Assembly (NCBI RefSeq): GCF_002091955.1
Contig: NZ_MKKY01000079.1
Span: 150,992 to 214,991 of the forward strand
Length of the DNA: 64,000 nucleotides
Direction of reading: 5' to 3'
Origin: Rhodococcus sp. 1168
Lineage (GTDB): Bacteria; Actinomycetota; Actinomycetes; Mycobacteriales; Mycobacteriaceae
Of the stretch, positions 9,084 through 17,486 are shown piece by piece (position 1 is the first letter of the stretch; each line of letters starts with the position of its first letter). The notes under the pieces are model-generated. The model was not told the DNA's origin, did not search any database, and saw only the letters and a list, made by a program, of their open reading frames with translations. The position numbers were made by a program, and so were the translations under genes.

Positions 9084-10147
9084 GAGCGGGCTCGCATTCG
9101 TAGATATCCCCGCGAGATCGCGTGCGCTGCCCGGCTGTAGTTCGGATCCTCGGCGGACTGTGCGCGTGCAAGCCACAGTGCGGCCGATTCGACCTCGCCC
9201 CCGGGCTCCACCGTCTCGTCGAGCGCATCCAACGCCGACCGCATGATCGCCAGGACTGCCTCGTCGGAGGCCAGGAAGGTCTCGAGTTCCTCGGCGCTCG
9301 CCGGATGCTCGGCAACGAGTTCGGTCAACCGGTGCAGTAGGCGGGCCTGCCTTTCGGTGCGCACCCGCTCGACGCTCCGCCGCACGGCTTCGATGAACGG
9401 CGCTGCTCCACTGACACCGAGCAGCATGAGCCGAATCTGCACGTCATCCATCGTGGGATCGGAGCGCAGAGCATCTACGACGGTACGCACACCGAGTATT
9501 TCGATCTGCTCGACAAGATCGTCCCGCTCGGCCGCAGTCGGCGCTTCACGCGAGACCGACGCGGGGGAAATATCGGCGCGCAGAAACCTTTCCCGCGTCA
9601 GCAACATGTCCGAGGAAAGGTGCGGAGCCGCGCGGCGCAGCATCTCGAAGGACTTCGGCTCTCGCTCCGACACCGTCCGGGCCATCGTTCCCATCAGCGG
9701 CAGCACTTCGCTACCGACCGCGGACGTCAGCCGGTCGAGTGCCCCAGCAAGATCGTCGACGGTGTCGGCCTTGGCCAGTACCGGCACCACGTGCGACGCC
9801 GACGCCGACGCCACAGCGTCGACATCCGCCTTCTGGGCACCACTCGTGAGCACATAGACCACTATGTCCCCGTCGAGATCAGGGTCTGGTGCGCTCGGCA
9901 CGTCCATCGCAGCGGTCTCGGTGATCTCGACGTCTTCCCACCCGGCATCGGCCGGCCCGGAAACAGCGGATGCAGTCAGCACCGCACGCACCGAGGACTT
10001 GCCCACCCCGACCCGGCCGGACACTTGAATCCGAATTGGGGCGAAGCAGCGGTCGAGGGCGAGACCGATCTCGCGGCCCGAACCTGGATCGCGCTCGGAC
10101 ACACTCGACGCAAGAGAGCGCATTCGGCCCTGGTTCACTCCGCTCAT
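9080..10147 (-). CDS. Small GTPase-domain protein with intact P-loop (Rv0209-like)
   Basis: 355 residues. A Walker A motif, SGRVGVGKSS (residues about 43-52), is followed by VVYVLTSGAQ and a G4-like VLAKADT (about 123-129). The C-terminal two thirds is helical and charged, with no membrane helix. ATG at 10147 is preceded by GGTGGGGGGAC, a good ribosome-binding site; a longer in-frame start at 10234 is possible but has no such site. The stop overlaps the GTG of the next gene by four bases. It is divergent from trmB-NYN-mmpL3. Size and position match Rv0209. Together with its partner it probably forms a heteromeric dynamin-like or Era/YfjP-like GTPase system; the partnership is inferred from coupling only. 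Confidence 0.8.
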   Translation of the reverse strand: MSGVNQGRMRSLASSVSERDPGSGREIGLALDRCFAPIRIQVSGRVGVGKSSVRAVLTASAVSGPADAGWEDVEITETAAMDVPSAPDPDLDGDIVVYVLTSGAQKADVDAVASASASHVVPVLAKADTVDDLAGALDRLTSAVGSEVLPLMGTMARTVSEREPKSFEMLRRAAPHLSSDMLLTRERFLRADISPASVSREAPTAAERDDLVEQIEILGVRTVVDALRSDPTMDDVQIRLMLLGVSGAAPFIEAVRRSVERVRTERQARLLHRLTELVAEHPASAEELETFLASDEAVLAIMRSALDALDETVEPGGEVESAALWLARAQSAEDPNYSRAAHAISRGYLRMRARS

Positions 10148-10192
10148 GACGTCCCCCCACCGAGATTGCTGCACGTAACCGGGTTTTGCGCT

Positions 10193-10217
10193 CACGACGG
10201 GGTCCCAACCCGTCGTG
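10193..10217. promoter_or_regulatory. Inverted repeat in the divergent GTPase/trmB promoter region
   Basis: CACGACGGG (10193-10201) and CCCGTCGTG (10209-10217) are perfect 9-base arms around a 7-base spacer. It lies 46 bases upstream of the GTPase start and 116 bases upstream of trmB. It could be an operator controlling either operon or a transcript hairpin. No T-tract follows, so a terminator is unlikely. Confidence 0.5.
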
Positions 10218-10333
10218 CGGACCGATTCTGACACAGACCAGCCAAAAACTTTTCACGGCAGACACCCGCTGGCCTGCATCTACACACAAAGTCTCAACTT
10301 CAACTCCAGACCCATCTGTCACACACTCGCCCG

Positions 10334-11092
10334 ATGGGCGACAATGGTCCAGTGAACGACGCACGAAGCACCACGCCGAACCTCGAACCAGGGGACAACC
10401 AGGGCCAAAATCGAGGGTCTCGGCTGTACCCGAGGGTGACGAGCTTTCGCTCCCGGCGCGGAGCTTTGACCGCCGCGCAGCAGACCACCTGGGACACGCT
10501 GTGGCCGAAGATCGGCCGCGATGTCGCCGACGAACTCATCGACATCGACGGTTGGTTCGGCCGTCCAGGGCCGGCGATCCTCGAGATCGGATCCGGAACT
10601 GGTACCGCCACGACCGCGATGGCTCAGGCCGAACCGCACGTGAATTTGATGGCGGTCGAGGTCTACCGTCCCGGCCTCGCTCAGACGCTGCAGCAGATCG
10701 AGCGCGAAGAGATCGACAACATACGTCTACTTCGTGGCGATGCGATGGACGTGTTGGAGAACATGCTGACCTCGGAATCGTTGACGGGCGTCCGGGTGTT
10801 CTTTCCGGATCCCTGGCCCAAGGTCCGCCACCACAAACGACGGCTACTGCAGGCCCCGACCTTCGCGATGATCGCCGATCGGTTGAAGCCGGGTGGAGTT
10901 CTGCACGTCGCGACCGATCACGCCGAGTATGCAGAATGGATCGCCGAGGCCGGGAACGCAGAACCGTCGCTGACCGTTCTCGATTGGGAGTCTCCGATGA
11001 CACACGAGCGACCCGTCACCAAGTTCGAGGGCAAAGCCCAACTTGTGGGCAGCTCGGTGACGGAGTTGATATGGGGGAAGATCACACCATGA
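10334..11092 (+). CDS. trmB: tRNA (guanine-46-N7)-methyltransferase
   Basis: 252 residues. The SAM motif AILEIGSGTGTAT, the acidic NLMAVEVYRPG and the family signature VFFPDPWPKVRHHKRRL, followed by PTFAMIADRLKPGG and HVATDHAEYAEWI, identify TrmB, which methylates G46 in the variable loop of tRNA. A GTG at 10352 is a possible alternative start. The stop overlaps the ATG of the next gene (ATGA at 11089-11092), so trmB leads a tight operon with the NYN protein and mmpL3, the same order as Rv0208c-Rv0207c-Rv0206c. Confidence 0.95.
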   Translation: MGDNGPVNDARSTTPNLEPGDNQGQNRGSRLYPRVTSFRSRRGALTAAQQTTWDTLWPKIGRDVADELIDIDGWFGRPGPAILEIGSGTGTATTAMAQAEPHVNLMAVEVYRPGLAQTLQQIEREEIDNIRLLRGDAMDVLENMLTSESLTGVRVFFPDPWPKVRHHKRRLLQAPTFAMIADRLKPGGVLHVATDHAEYAEWIAEAGNAEPSLTVLDWESPMTHERPVTKFEGKAQLVGSSVTELIWGKITP

Positions 11093-11793
11093 GCGTCAGC
11101 GAAGAAGTCTCGAATACAGCTTTCGCTCCCATACCCGCCCTCGACACAAGTGATTCTCATCACAACAAACGAGTACTTCTGGTGTGGGATGCCCCCAACC
11201 TCGACATGGGGCTCGGCGCAATTCTCGGCGGTAGGCCGACTGCGGCGTACCGTCCACGGTTCGATGCGCTGGGCCGATGGCTGTTGCAGCGCACCGCCGA
11301 ACTGTCGACGAACGGTTCGGGGATTCTCGAAGCCGAGGCAACCGTCTTCACCAATATCGCCCCAGGCAGCGCCGATGTCGTTCGCCCCTGGGTCGAAGCG
11401 TTGCGTAACGTGGGTTTCGCGGTGTTCGCCAAGCCCAAGGTGGACGAAGACAGTGACGTCGACGACGACATGCTCGACCACATCGAGTTTCGCAATCGCG
11501 GTGGCGGGCTGGCCGGAGTCATGGTCGCTTCGGCGGATGGCCAGGCCTTTCGTGAGCCACTGGAGAACATCGCCGCAACTGGTGTGCCCGTTCAGGTGCT
11601 CGGGTTCCGTGAGCACGCAAGCTGGGCGGTCACATCGGAGACCCTGGAATTCCTCGACCTCGAGGACATTCCCGGAGTCTTCCGTGAGTCTCTGCCTCGC
11701 GTGAGTCTCGACTCGCTGCCGGACGAAGGCGCATGGCTGCAGCCGTTCCGACCACTGTCCGCCCTTCTCGTCGGGCGTCAAGGAGTTTCTTAA
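11089..11793 (+). CDS. NYN-domain protein, putative PIN-like RNase (Rv0207c-like)
   Basis: 234 residues. The N-terminal strand LLVWDAPNLDMGLG and the later VMVASADGQAFREPLENIAATGVPVQVLGF carry the Asp residues of NYN/LabA-type PIN-like nuclease domains. The middle DSDVDDDMLDHIEF supplies a further acidic cluster. The start is fixed by the ATGA overlap with trmB, and the stop is immediately followed by the GTG of mmpL3, so all three are expected on one mRNA. It is a cytosolic protein, no membrane segment being seen. The RNA target is unknown, and linkage to mmpL3 is conserved in mycobacteria. Confidence 0.85.
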   Translation: MSVSEEVSNTAFAPIPALDTSDSHHNKRVLLVWDAPNLDMGLGAILGGRPTAAYRPRFDALGRWLLQRTAELSTNGSGILEAEATVFTNIAPGSADVVRPWVEALRNVGFAVFAKPKVDEDSDVDDDMLDHIEFRNRGGGLAGVMVASADGQAFREPLENIAATGVPVQVLGFREHASWAVTSETLEFLDLEDIPGVFRESLPRVSLDSLPDEGAWLQPFRPLSALLVGRQGVS

Positions 11794-14700
11794 GTGTTCG
11801 CCAGATGGGGAGATCTCGTCTACCGCTTGCGGTTCACGGTCATCGGAGTCATGGTGGCCGGGCTTCTGGGCTTCGCAGCGTACGGGTTGGATCTCAACGA
11901 CCATCTGAGCCAGAGCGGCTGGGACGACCCGGGTTCGGAGTCGGCCCAGGCCGCTCGCCTCGCCGACGAGACCTTCGGGCGTGATCAGTCCAGCGATGTG
12001 ATCGTTCTCTACACCGCGCCCGAAGGTAAGACCGTCGACGACCCGGACTTCAACGCGAAGGTCACCGACAGCCTCAACTCTCTCGTCGGCGAACATCCCG
12101 ACCAGATATCCAAGATCAATGGCACCTACTTCAAGGTCGACAACGCCGTCAGCGCCCCGGCGCTGGCCACCCCGGACAGAACCCACGCCATCGCCAGTAT
12201 CGCGATCGTCGGTGACAACGACACCGAGCTGACCAACAATTTTCAGAAGATCAAGGACGTCTTCTACGTCGACGGCGTCAACGTGCAGGTCACCGGTCTG
12301 CAGGCAGTCGCCGGAGCGTTGCAGTCCACCATGGCCGGGGATATCCAGCGGATGGAACTGCTCGCCATTCCCGCCGTCGCGGTCCTGCTCTTCTTCATCT
12401 TCGGTGGCGTCGTAGCCGCCGCGCTGCCCTTGATCGTCGGCGGGCTCACGGTCGTCGGAGCCAACGGAATCGTCAAGGTTTTCACCAACTTCACCGAGGT
12501 CAACAGCTTCGTTGCACCGGTGGTCTCTCTCGTCGGGTTGGGCTTGGCGATCGACTACGGGCTCTTCATCGTGTCCAGGTTCCGAGAAGAGCTCGGCGAC
12601 GGCTATTCGACCACCCAAGCTGTCCGACGCACCGTCATGACCGCAGGCCGCACCGTGGTCTTCTCGGCGACGATGATCGTCGCCTCGTTGGGCGGCCTAC
12701 TGCTCTTTCCGCAGGGCTTCCTCAAATCTGTTGCCTACGGCTCGATCGCCACCGTCGCGCTCGCCGCACTGACAGCGATCACGATTCTGCCCGCAATGCT
12801 CGCGATCCTCGGCCCACGCGTCGACGCGCTGGGTTTGAAGTTCATGCGCAAGACCAAGTCGTCCGAGGAAATCGAGAACGGCATGTGGGGCAAGCTGACC
12901 CGCTGGGTCATGCAGAACCCACTCAAGGTGACGATCCCGATCGTGCTCGGCCTGGTGCTGCTGACACTGCCCGTCGGCAACATCAAGTTCGGTGGAATCA
13001 ACGAGACCTACCTGCCGCCCGACAACATCACTCGTGAAGCACAGGGCGAGTTCGACGTACTGTTCCCAGGGTTGCGTACCGAACCGCTCAAGCTGATCAT
13101 TTCCGACGCTCAAGGCTCGTCTCTCGCGCAGATCACCAAGCAGGCCAACGAGGCCCCCGGGCTCATCGAGAAGTTCGCTCCCGACGGCGCGAGCAAAGAC
13201 GGCGTCATCGTCTTCAAGGCCGGCCTCGTCGACCGAAACGACTCCAAACCCGCCATCGACTATCTGCGAAGTATCGACGTGCCCGCCGGGGCCACAGTGA
13301 TGGTGACGGGAACGCCTGCGATCGAGCAGGACAGCATCGCCGCCCTCATCGACAACCTGCCGCTGATGGCTCTTCTGGTCATCTTCATAGTGACGCTGTT
13401 GATGTTCTTGACCTTCGGATCGCTGGTGTTGCCGATCAAGGCTGTCCTCATGACGACCCTCGGGTTGGGCGCGACGATGGGCATCCTGACATGGATCTTC
13501 ATCGACGGCAACGGCGCGAGCTTCATGAACTTCACGCCCGGGCCGATCATGGCACCAGTGTTGGTGTTGATCATTTCCATCGTCTTCGGACTATCAACCG
13601 ACTACGAAGTCTTCCTCCTCTCACGCATGGTCGAAGCACGCGAAAAGGGAGCCAGCACCAGCGAGGCAATCCGCATCGGAACCTCGCACACCGGCCGAAT
13701 CATCACCGCGGCCGCCCTGATCCTCATCGTCGTGACCGGCGCATTCGCGTTCTCCGACCTGGTGATGATGAAGTACATCGCTTACGGCATGATCGCCGCG
13801 CTCATCATCGACGCGACGCTCATCCGTATGTTCCTCGTCCCTGCCACCATGAAACTGCTCGGCGACGACTGCTGGTGGGCGCCACAGTGGATGAAGCGAA
13901 TTCAGCAGCGGCTCGGACTCGGCGAGACGATCCTCGAGGACGAGCTGATGCCGGACGACGTCCCCGAGCTCGCACTCGTCGGCGGACGCCCGGTCAACAC
14001 AGTGAAGCCGCCGATGAGGCCGGCGCCACGAGCCGCAGAACCTCTGACCGAACCGATCCCGATGATCGCGCCTGCGAGCGCAGGCCCCGTTCGATCGACC
14101 TATGCAGCAAAAGAAGCAGAACGGCGTTCGGCGACCGGCAAGCCTGCCACCGCACCAGCCGAAGATACACAGGCAGCCGAGATCGTTCGGGCTGCTCCCC
14201 CCGTCGCGCAATCGGAGCCCCAGAAGCCGGCAGTTCGGCAACAGCCGGTGGTTCCAGAGCGACCGGCAGTTCGGCAACAGCCGGTGGTTCCAGAGCAGCC
14301 AGTAGTTCGGCAGCAGCCGGTAATTCCTGAGCAGCCAGTGGTTCAGCAGCCGCCGCCCCGCACCCCGGAACCTGTACGGGCCGCCACTCCGGACGTCCGC
14401 TCGATCGAGAGCTGGCTGGCAGATCTACGTGCGCCCACCGACTCTCCCGAAACGCCGAAGGAAGCCACAGCGGCGCCTGCCGAGCGCTCGGTGTCCAACG
14501 GCGCCCGTAACGGCTCCTACAGCAATCGTTCGACCGGCCGTGAGTCCGACAGCTCGCGCACCGGAACCGGTGGGAGCCGCGACGACACCCGAGACGGCGG
14601 CTTCGGCGAAGATCGCAAGACCAACGGGTCTCCGCGCAACGGATCCCCCACCAACGGATCCTCAACCAACGGCTCGCACACCAACGCCTCGCACACCAAC

Positions 14701-15015
14701 GGCTCGCACACCAACGGTTCCGCTGGTAGCGACGACGCCGGTGCCCGCCCGAGCGAACCGCGTGCGCGCTACGACATCACGACTCGAAATGCGCCCGGCC
14801 GGCGCAATGAGACTCCTAGTGATCCGCCGACACCTACAGACCCCGAGCGCACCGACTCGACAGCGGGCGCGGACACGCCGTCGCAAGGTCGACGTCGAAT
14901 CAGCGATTCCGTCAATCCTGATCCCTCGGAAGCCGATATCGATAGTGGACGCCACCGCGGCGGTCAGCAGGCCTTGAGTGTCAGCGAACTCCTCGCACGA
15001 GAGCGTCGGAAGTAG
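11794..15015 (+). CDS. mmpL3: MmpL3-type RND transporter for trehalose monomycolate
   Basis: 1073 residues. Two RND halves each have a lead helix, a periplasmic loop and five further helices. The proton-relay Asp-Tyr pairs are present at D254-Y255 (GLAIDYGLF) and D603-Y604 (GLSTDYEVF), equivalent to D256/Y257 and D645/Y646 of mycobacterial MmpL3. Known MmpL3 flips or exports trehalose monomycolate across the inner membrane and is essential. The C-terminal cytosolic tail after about residue 710 is long and disordered, with a Pro-Val-Gln repeat and an Asn-Gly-Ser repeat. GTG at 11794 follows AAGGAG and directly abuts the NYN stop. Context trmB-NYN-mmpL3 is conserved. Confidence 0.93.
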   Translation: MFARWGDLVYRLRFTVIGVMVAGLLGFAAYGLDLNDHLSQSGWDDPGSESAQAARLADETFGRDQSSDVIVLYTAPEGKTVDDPDFNAKVTDSLNSLVGEHPDQISKINGTYFKVDNAVSAPALATPDRTHAIASIAIVGDNDTELTNNFQKIKDVFYVDGVNVQVTGLQAVAGALQSTMAGDIQRMELLAIPAVAVLLFFIFGGVVAAALPLIVGGLTVVGANGIVKVFTNFTEVNSFVAPVVSLVGLGLAIDYGLFIVSRFREELGDGYSTTQAVRRTVMTAGRTVVFSATMIVASLGGLLLFPQGFLKSVAYGSIATVALAALTAITILPAMLAILGPRVDALGLKFMRKTKSSEEIENGMWGKLTRWVMQNPLKVTIPIVLGLVLLTLPVGNIKFGGINETYLPPDNITREAQGEFDVLFPGLRTEPLKLIISDAQGSSLAQITKQANEAPGLIEKFAPDGASKDGVIVFKAGLVDRNDSKPAIDYLRSIDVPAGATVMVTGTPAIEQDSIAALIDNLPLMALLVIFIVTLLMFLTFGSLVLPIKAVLMTTLGLGATMGILTWIFIDGNGASFMNFTPGPIMAPVLVLIISIVFGLSTDYEVFLLSRMVEAREKGASTSEAIRIGTSHTGRIITAAALILIVVTGAFAFSDLVMMKYIAYGMIAALIIDATLIRMFLVPATMKLLGDDCWWAPQWMKRIQQRLGLGETILEDELMPDDVPELALVGGRPVNTVKPPMRPAPRAAEPLTEPIPMIAPASAGPVRSTYAAKEAERRSATGKPATAPAEDTQAAEIVRAAPPVAQSEPQKPAVRQQPVVPERPAVRQQPVVPEQPVVRQQPVIPEQPVVQQPPPRTPEPVRAATPDVRSIESWLADLRAPTDSPETPKEATAAPAERSVSNGARNGSYSNRSTGRESDSSRTGTGGSRDDTRDGGFGEDRKTNGSPRNGSPTNGSSTNGSHTNASHTNGSHTNGSAGSDDAGARPSEPRARYDITTRNAPGRRNETPSDPPTPTDPERTDSTAGADTPSQGRRRISDSVNPDPSEADIDSGRHRGGQQALSVSELLARERRK
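14227..14355 (+). repeat. 36-base tandem repeat inside the mmpL3 tail
   Basis: Three copies (14227, 14263, 14299) plus a partial one encode P-A/V-V-R-Q-Q-P-V-V/I-P-E-R/Q. They keep the reading frame, so copy number can vary without breaking the gene. Confidence 0.85.
14620..14721 (+). repeat. 12-base tandem repeat inside the mmpL3 tail
   Basis: About eight and a half degenerate copies of a unit like ACCAACGGCTCG encode T-N-G-S repeats. Unit length is a multiple of three. The encoded stretch is likely disordered. Confidence 0.85.
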
Positions 15016-15063
15016 CCCTACCGCAGTCGAATCACATCCTGGATCGCTCTCGGTGCCGGGAAG

Positions 15064-15189
15064 GTAAGACACCGCTGTGGAATCTCACAGCGTGAAATTC
15101 GGGAACGCTGCATTCTTTCCGACCGTTGTCCCCTGGGAAGCAAGATCACGACCACAGATCGAGTCCTGGGGCGAGGTGTGGTGTCTTAC
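15064..15189. repeat. Separated 10-base inverted repeat between the two mmpL genes
   Basis: GTAAGACACC (15064-15073) recurs as its exact complement GGTGTCTTAC (15180-15189), about 106 bases away. A small hairpin, GCTGTG/CACAGC, lies just inside the left arm (15074-15091). The 227-base gap has no other convincing gene or promoter. It may be regulatory structure or an element remnant. Confidence 0.5.
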
Positions 15190-15242
15190 GTCGAGATGGG
15201 GGAAGCATGGCTGTCATTGCCGAACTTCGAGGAGTGACCTGA

Positions 15243-17438
15243 GTGTTCGCCCGATGGGGAGATCTTGTCCACCGCTGGCGATTCACGGTCATCGGAGTCA
15301 TGGTGGCCGGCCTTCTCGGTTTGGCCGCGTACGGGGTCGGATTCGAGAATCGACTGAGCCAGGGCGGCTTCGACGACCCCGGTTCGGAATCGGTGCGTGC
15401 TGCTCAGTTCGCCGACGACACGTTCGGACGTGACACAGAGGGCGATGTCATCGTGCTCTACACCGCTCCCGAGGGAAAGACGGTGGACGATCCTGAATTC
15501 ACTGCCGCGGTCACTGCCAACCTGAACTCGCTTGTCGCAGAACACCCTGCCCAGATCGCCAAGATCAACGGCACCTACTTCGCCGTGGACGGTGCTGCCC
15601 GCGCAGCCGCACTGGCAACCACGGACAAACAGCACGCTGTCACCAGCATCGCGATAGTGGGTGACGACGAGACGGCCCTGACGAACAACTTCCAAGCCGT
15701 CAAGGACGCGTTCTACATCGATGGCGTCGACGTCCAGGTGGCGGGACTCCAGGCGGTTGCCGGGGCCTTGCAATCGACGATGGCCGACGACATTCATCGA
15801 ATGGAGATCCTCGCCATTCCTGCTGTCGCTGTGCTGTTGTTCTTCATCTTCGGTGGAATCGTCGCCGCTGCGCTCCCCCTCGTCGTCGGCGCTTTGACGG
15901 TGGTCAGCGCCAACGGAATCGTCAAGTTGTTCACCAACTTCACCGAAGTCAACACGTTCGTGGCGCCAGTGGTGTCGATGGTCGGACTCGGCCTTGCAAT
16001 CGACTACGGACTCTTCATCGTCTCCCGCTTCCGTGAGGAACTGGGCGACGGATACTCGACTCGAAATGCAGTCCGCCGCACGGTGATGACGGCGGGGCGC
16101 ACTGTGGCGTTCTCTGCGACGATGATCGTTGCCAGTCTCGGTGGCCTACTGCTGTTCCCGCATGGATTCCTTCGGTCCGTCGCATACGGATCCATTGCGA
16201 CCGTCGCGATGGCCGCTCTCGTCGCGGTGACCGTACTACCTGCGCTGCTTGCAGTTCTCGGTCCACGCGTCGACGCACTCGGCTTCAAGTTCATGCGTAA
16301 AACCAAGTCGTCCGAGGAAATCGAGAACGGCATGTGGGGCAAGCTGACCGCCTGGGTGACGCGTCGTCCCGTCAAGGTTGCCGTCACGATCGTGCTCGCG
16401 CTGCTGGTGCTGACCCTTCCGGTGGGAAGGATCGAATTCGGTGGGATCAACGAGACGTATCTTCCGCCCGACAACCCGACGCGTGTGGCGCAATCTCAGT
16501 TCGACGAACTGTTCCCCGGACAACGCACCGAGCCGCTCGAGCTGGTGATAACCAACGCGCAGGGCGCATCCCTCGGGCAGATCACCAAGCAAGCCAACGA
16601 AGCTCCCGGACTCGTCGAGAAGTTCACACCTACCGGTGCAAGCAAAGACGGTGTCATCGTCTTCAAGGCAGGCCTCGAGGACCGCAACGATTCCCAGCCT
16701 GCGCTCGATTACCTGCGCGCCATCGAAGTTCCGGACGGCGCAAGCGTCCAGATCACGGGAACACCTGCGATAGAACAGGACTCGATCAGTGCGCTGGTGG
16801 ATCGACTGCCGATCACCGCAATCCTGGTAGTCCTCATCGTAACGCTGTTGATGTTCCTGACGTTCGGCTCGCTGATTCTGCCGATCAAGGCCGTGCTCAT
16901 GACCGCGCTCGGATTGGGTGCGACGATGGGCATTCTGACGTGGATCTTCATCGGCGGACACGGTTCGGAGTTGTTGAACTTCACGCCGGGTCCGATCATG
17001 GCAATGATTCTTCTTCTCATCGGCGCTATCGTCTTCGGACTGTCCACCGACTACGAAGTCTTCCTGCTCTCGAGGATGGTAGAGGCGCGAGACAAGGGTG
17101 CAAGCACCACCGACGCAATCCGAATCGGCACCTCACATTCCGGACGCATCATCACCGCGGCAGCACTGATACTCATCGTGGTGACGGGCTCGTTCGCATT
17201 CTCGGACCTGGTGATGATGAAGTACATTGCCTTCGGCATGATTGCTGCGCTCATCATCGATGCGACGGTGATCCGCATGTTCCTGGTCCCGGCAACCATG
17301 AAGCTTCTCGGCGACAACTGTTGGTGGGCACCGGAATGGATGAAGCGCATCCAGCGTCGAACCGGCCTCGGCGAGCCGGTCCTGGAGGATCAGAGCGTCG
17401 AGACTTCGACTGGGCAAGAATCGACAAGCGCACGTTGA
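15243..17438 (+). CDS. MmpL3-like RND transporter lacking the C-terminal tail
   Basis: 731 residues, colinear with the transport core of the preceding mmpL3 from the first residues (MFARWGDLV) to the last helices. It has the same proton-relay pairs at the same positions (D254-Y255, D603-Y604) and long identical stretches such as FKFMRKTKSSEEIENG. It stops soon after WMKRIQRRTGLGEPVLEDQ, so the repeat-rich cytosolic tail is missing. GTG at 15243 is preceded by GAGGAG. It is clearly a tandem duplicate. It may export trehalose monomycolate or a related glycolipid redundantly, or have a specialised substrate. A 227-base gap with its own structure suggests at least partly separate expression. Confidence 0.9.
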   Translation: MFARWGDLVHRWRFTVIGVMVAGLLGLAAYGVGFENRLSQGGFDDPGSESVRAAQFADDTFGRDTEGDVIVLYTAPEGKTVDDPEFTAAVTANLNSLVAEHPAQIAKINGTYFAVDGAARAAALATTDKQHAVTSIAIVGDDETALTNNFQAVKDAFYIDGVDVQVAGLQAVAGALQSTMADDIHRMEILAIPAVAVLLFFIFGGIVAAALPLVVGALTVVSANGIVKLFTNFTEVNTFVAPVVSMVGLGLAIDYGLFIVSRFREELGDGYSTRNAVRRTVMTAGRTVAFSATMIVASLGGLLLFPHGFLRSVAYGSIATVAMAALVAVTVLPALLAVLGPRVDALGFKFMRKTKSSEEIENGMWGKLTAWVTRRPVKVAVTIVLALLVLTLPVGRIEFGGINETYLPPDNPTRVAQSQFDELFPGQRTEPLELVITNAQGASLGQITKQANEAPGLVEKFTPTGASKDGVIVFKAGLEDRNDSQPALDYLRAIEVPDGASVQITGTPAIEQDSISALVDRLPITAILVVLIVTLLMFLTFGSLILPIKAVLMTALGLGATMGILTWIFIGGHGSELLNFTPGPIMAMILLLIGAIVFGLSTDYEVFLLSRMVEARDKGASTTDAIRIGTSHSGRIITAAALILIVVTGSFAFSDLVMMKYIAFGMIAALIIDATVIRMFLVPATMKLLGDNCWWAPEWMKRIQRRTGLGEPVLEDQSVETSTGQESTSAR

Positions 17439-17473
17439 TCTCTGGGTTTCGAGTGTGTGTCGGTGGGAGAAGT

Positions 17474-17479
17474 TACACT
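17474..17479 (+). promoter_or_regulatory. Leaderless-type -10 for the HNH gene
   Basis: TACACT is followed by seven bases and then the ATG at 17487, the spacing seen when transcription begins at the start codon in actinobacteria. No clear ribosome-binding site precedes this ATG at a normal distance. Confidence 0.45.
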
Positions 17480-17486
17480 CGACAGT

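Noticed and set aside
10186..11088. Upstream in-frame extension of the NYN protein
   Set aside because: It overlaps trmB in another frame; the ATGA overlap at 11089 is the natural start.
10918..12618. 566-codon open frame on the minus strand
   Set aside because: Antisense across trmB, the NYN gene and mmpL3, with no domain and low-complexity acidic composition.
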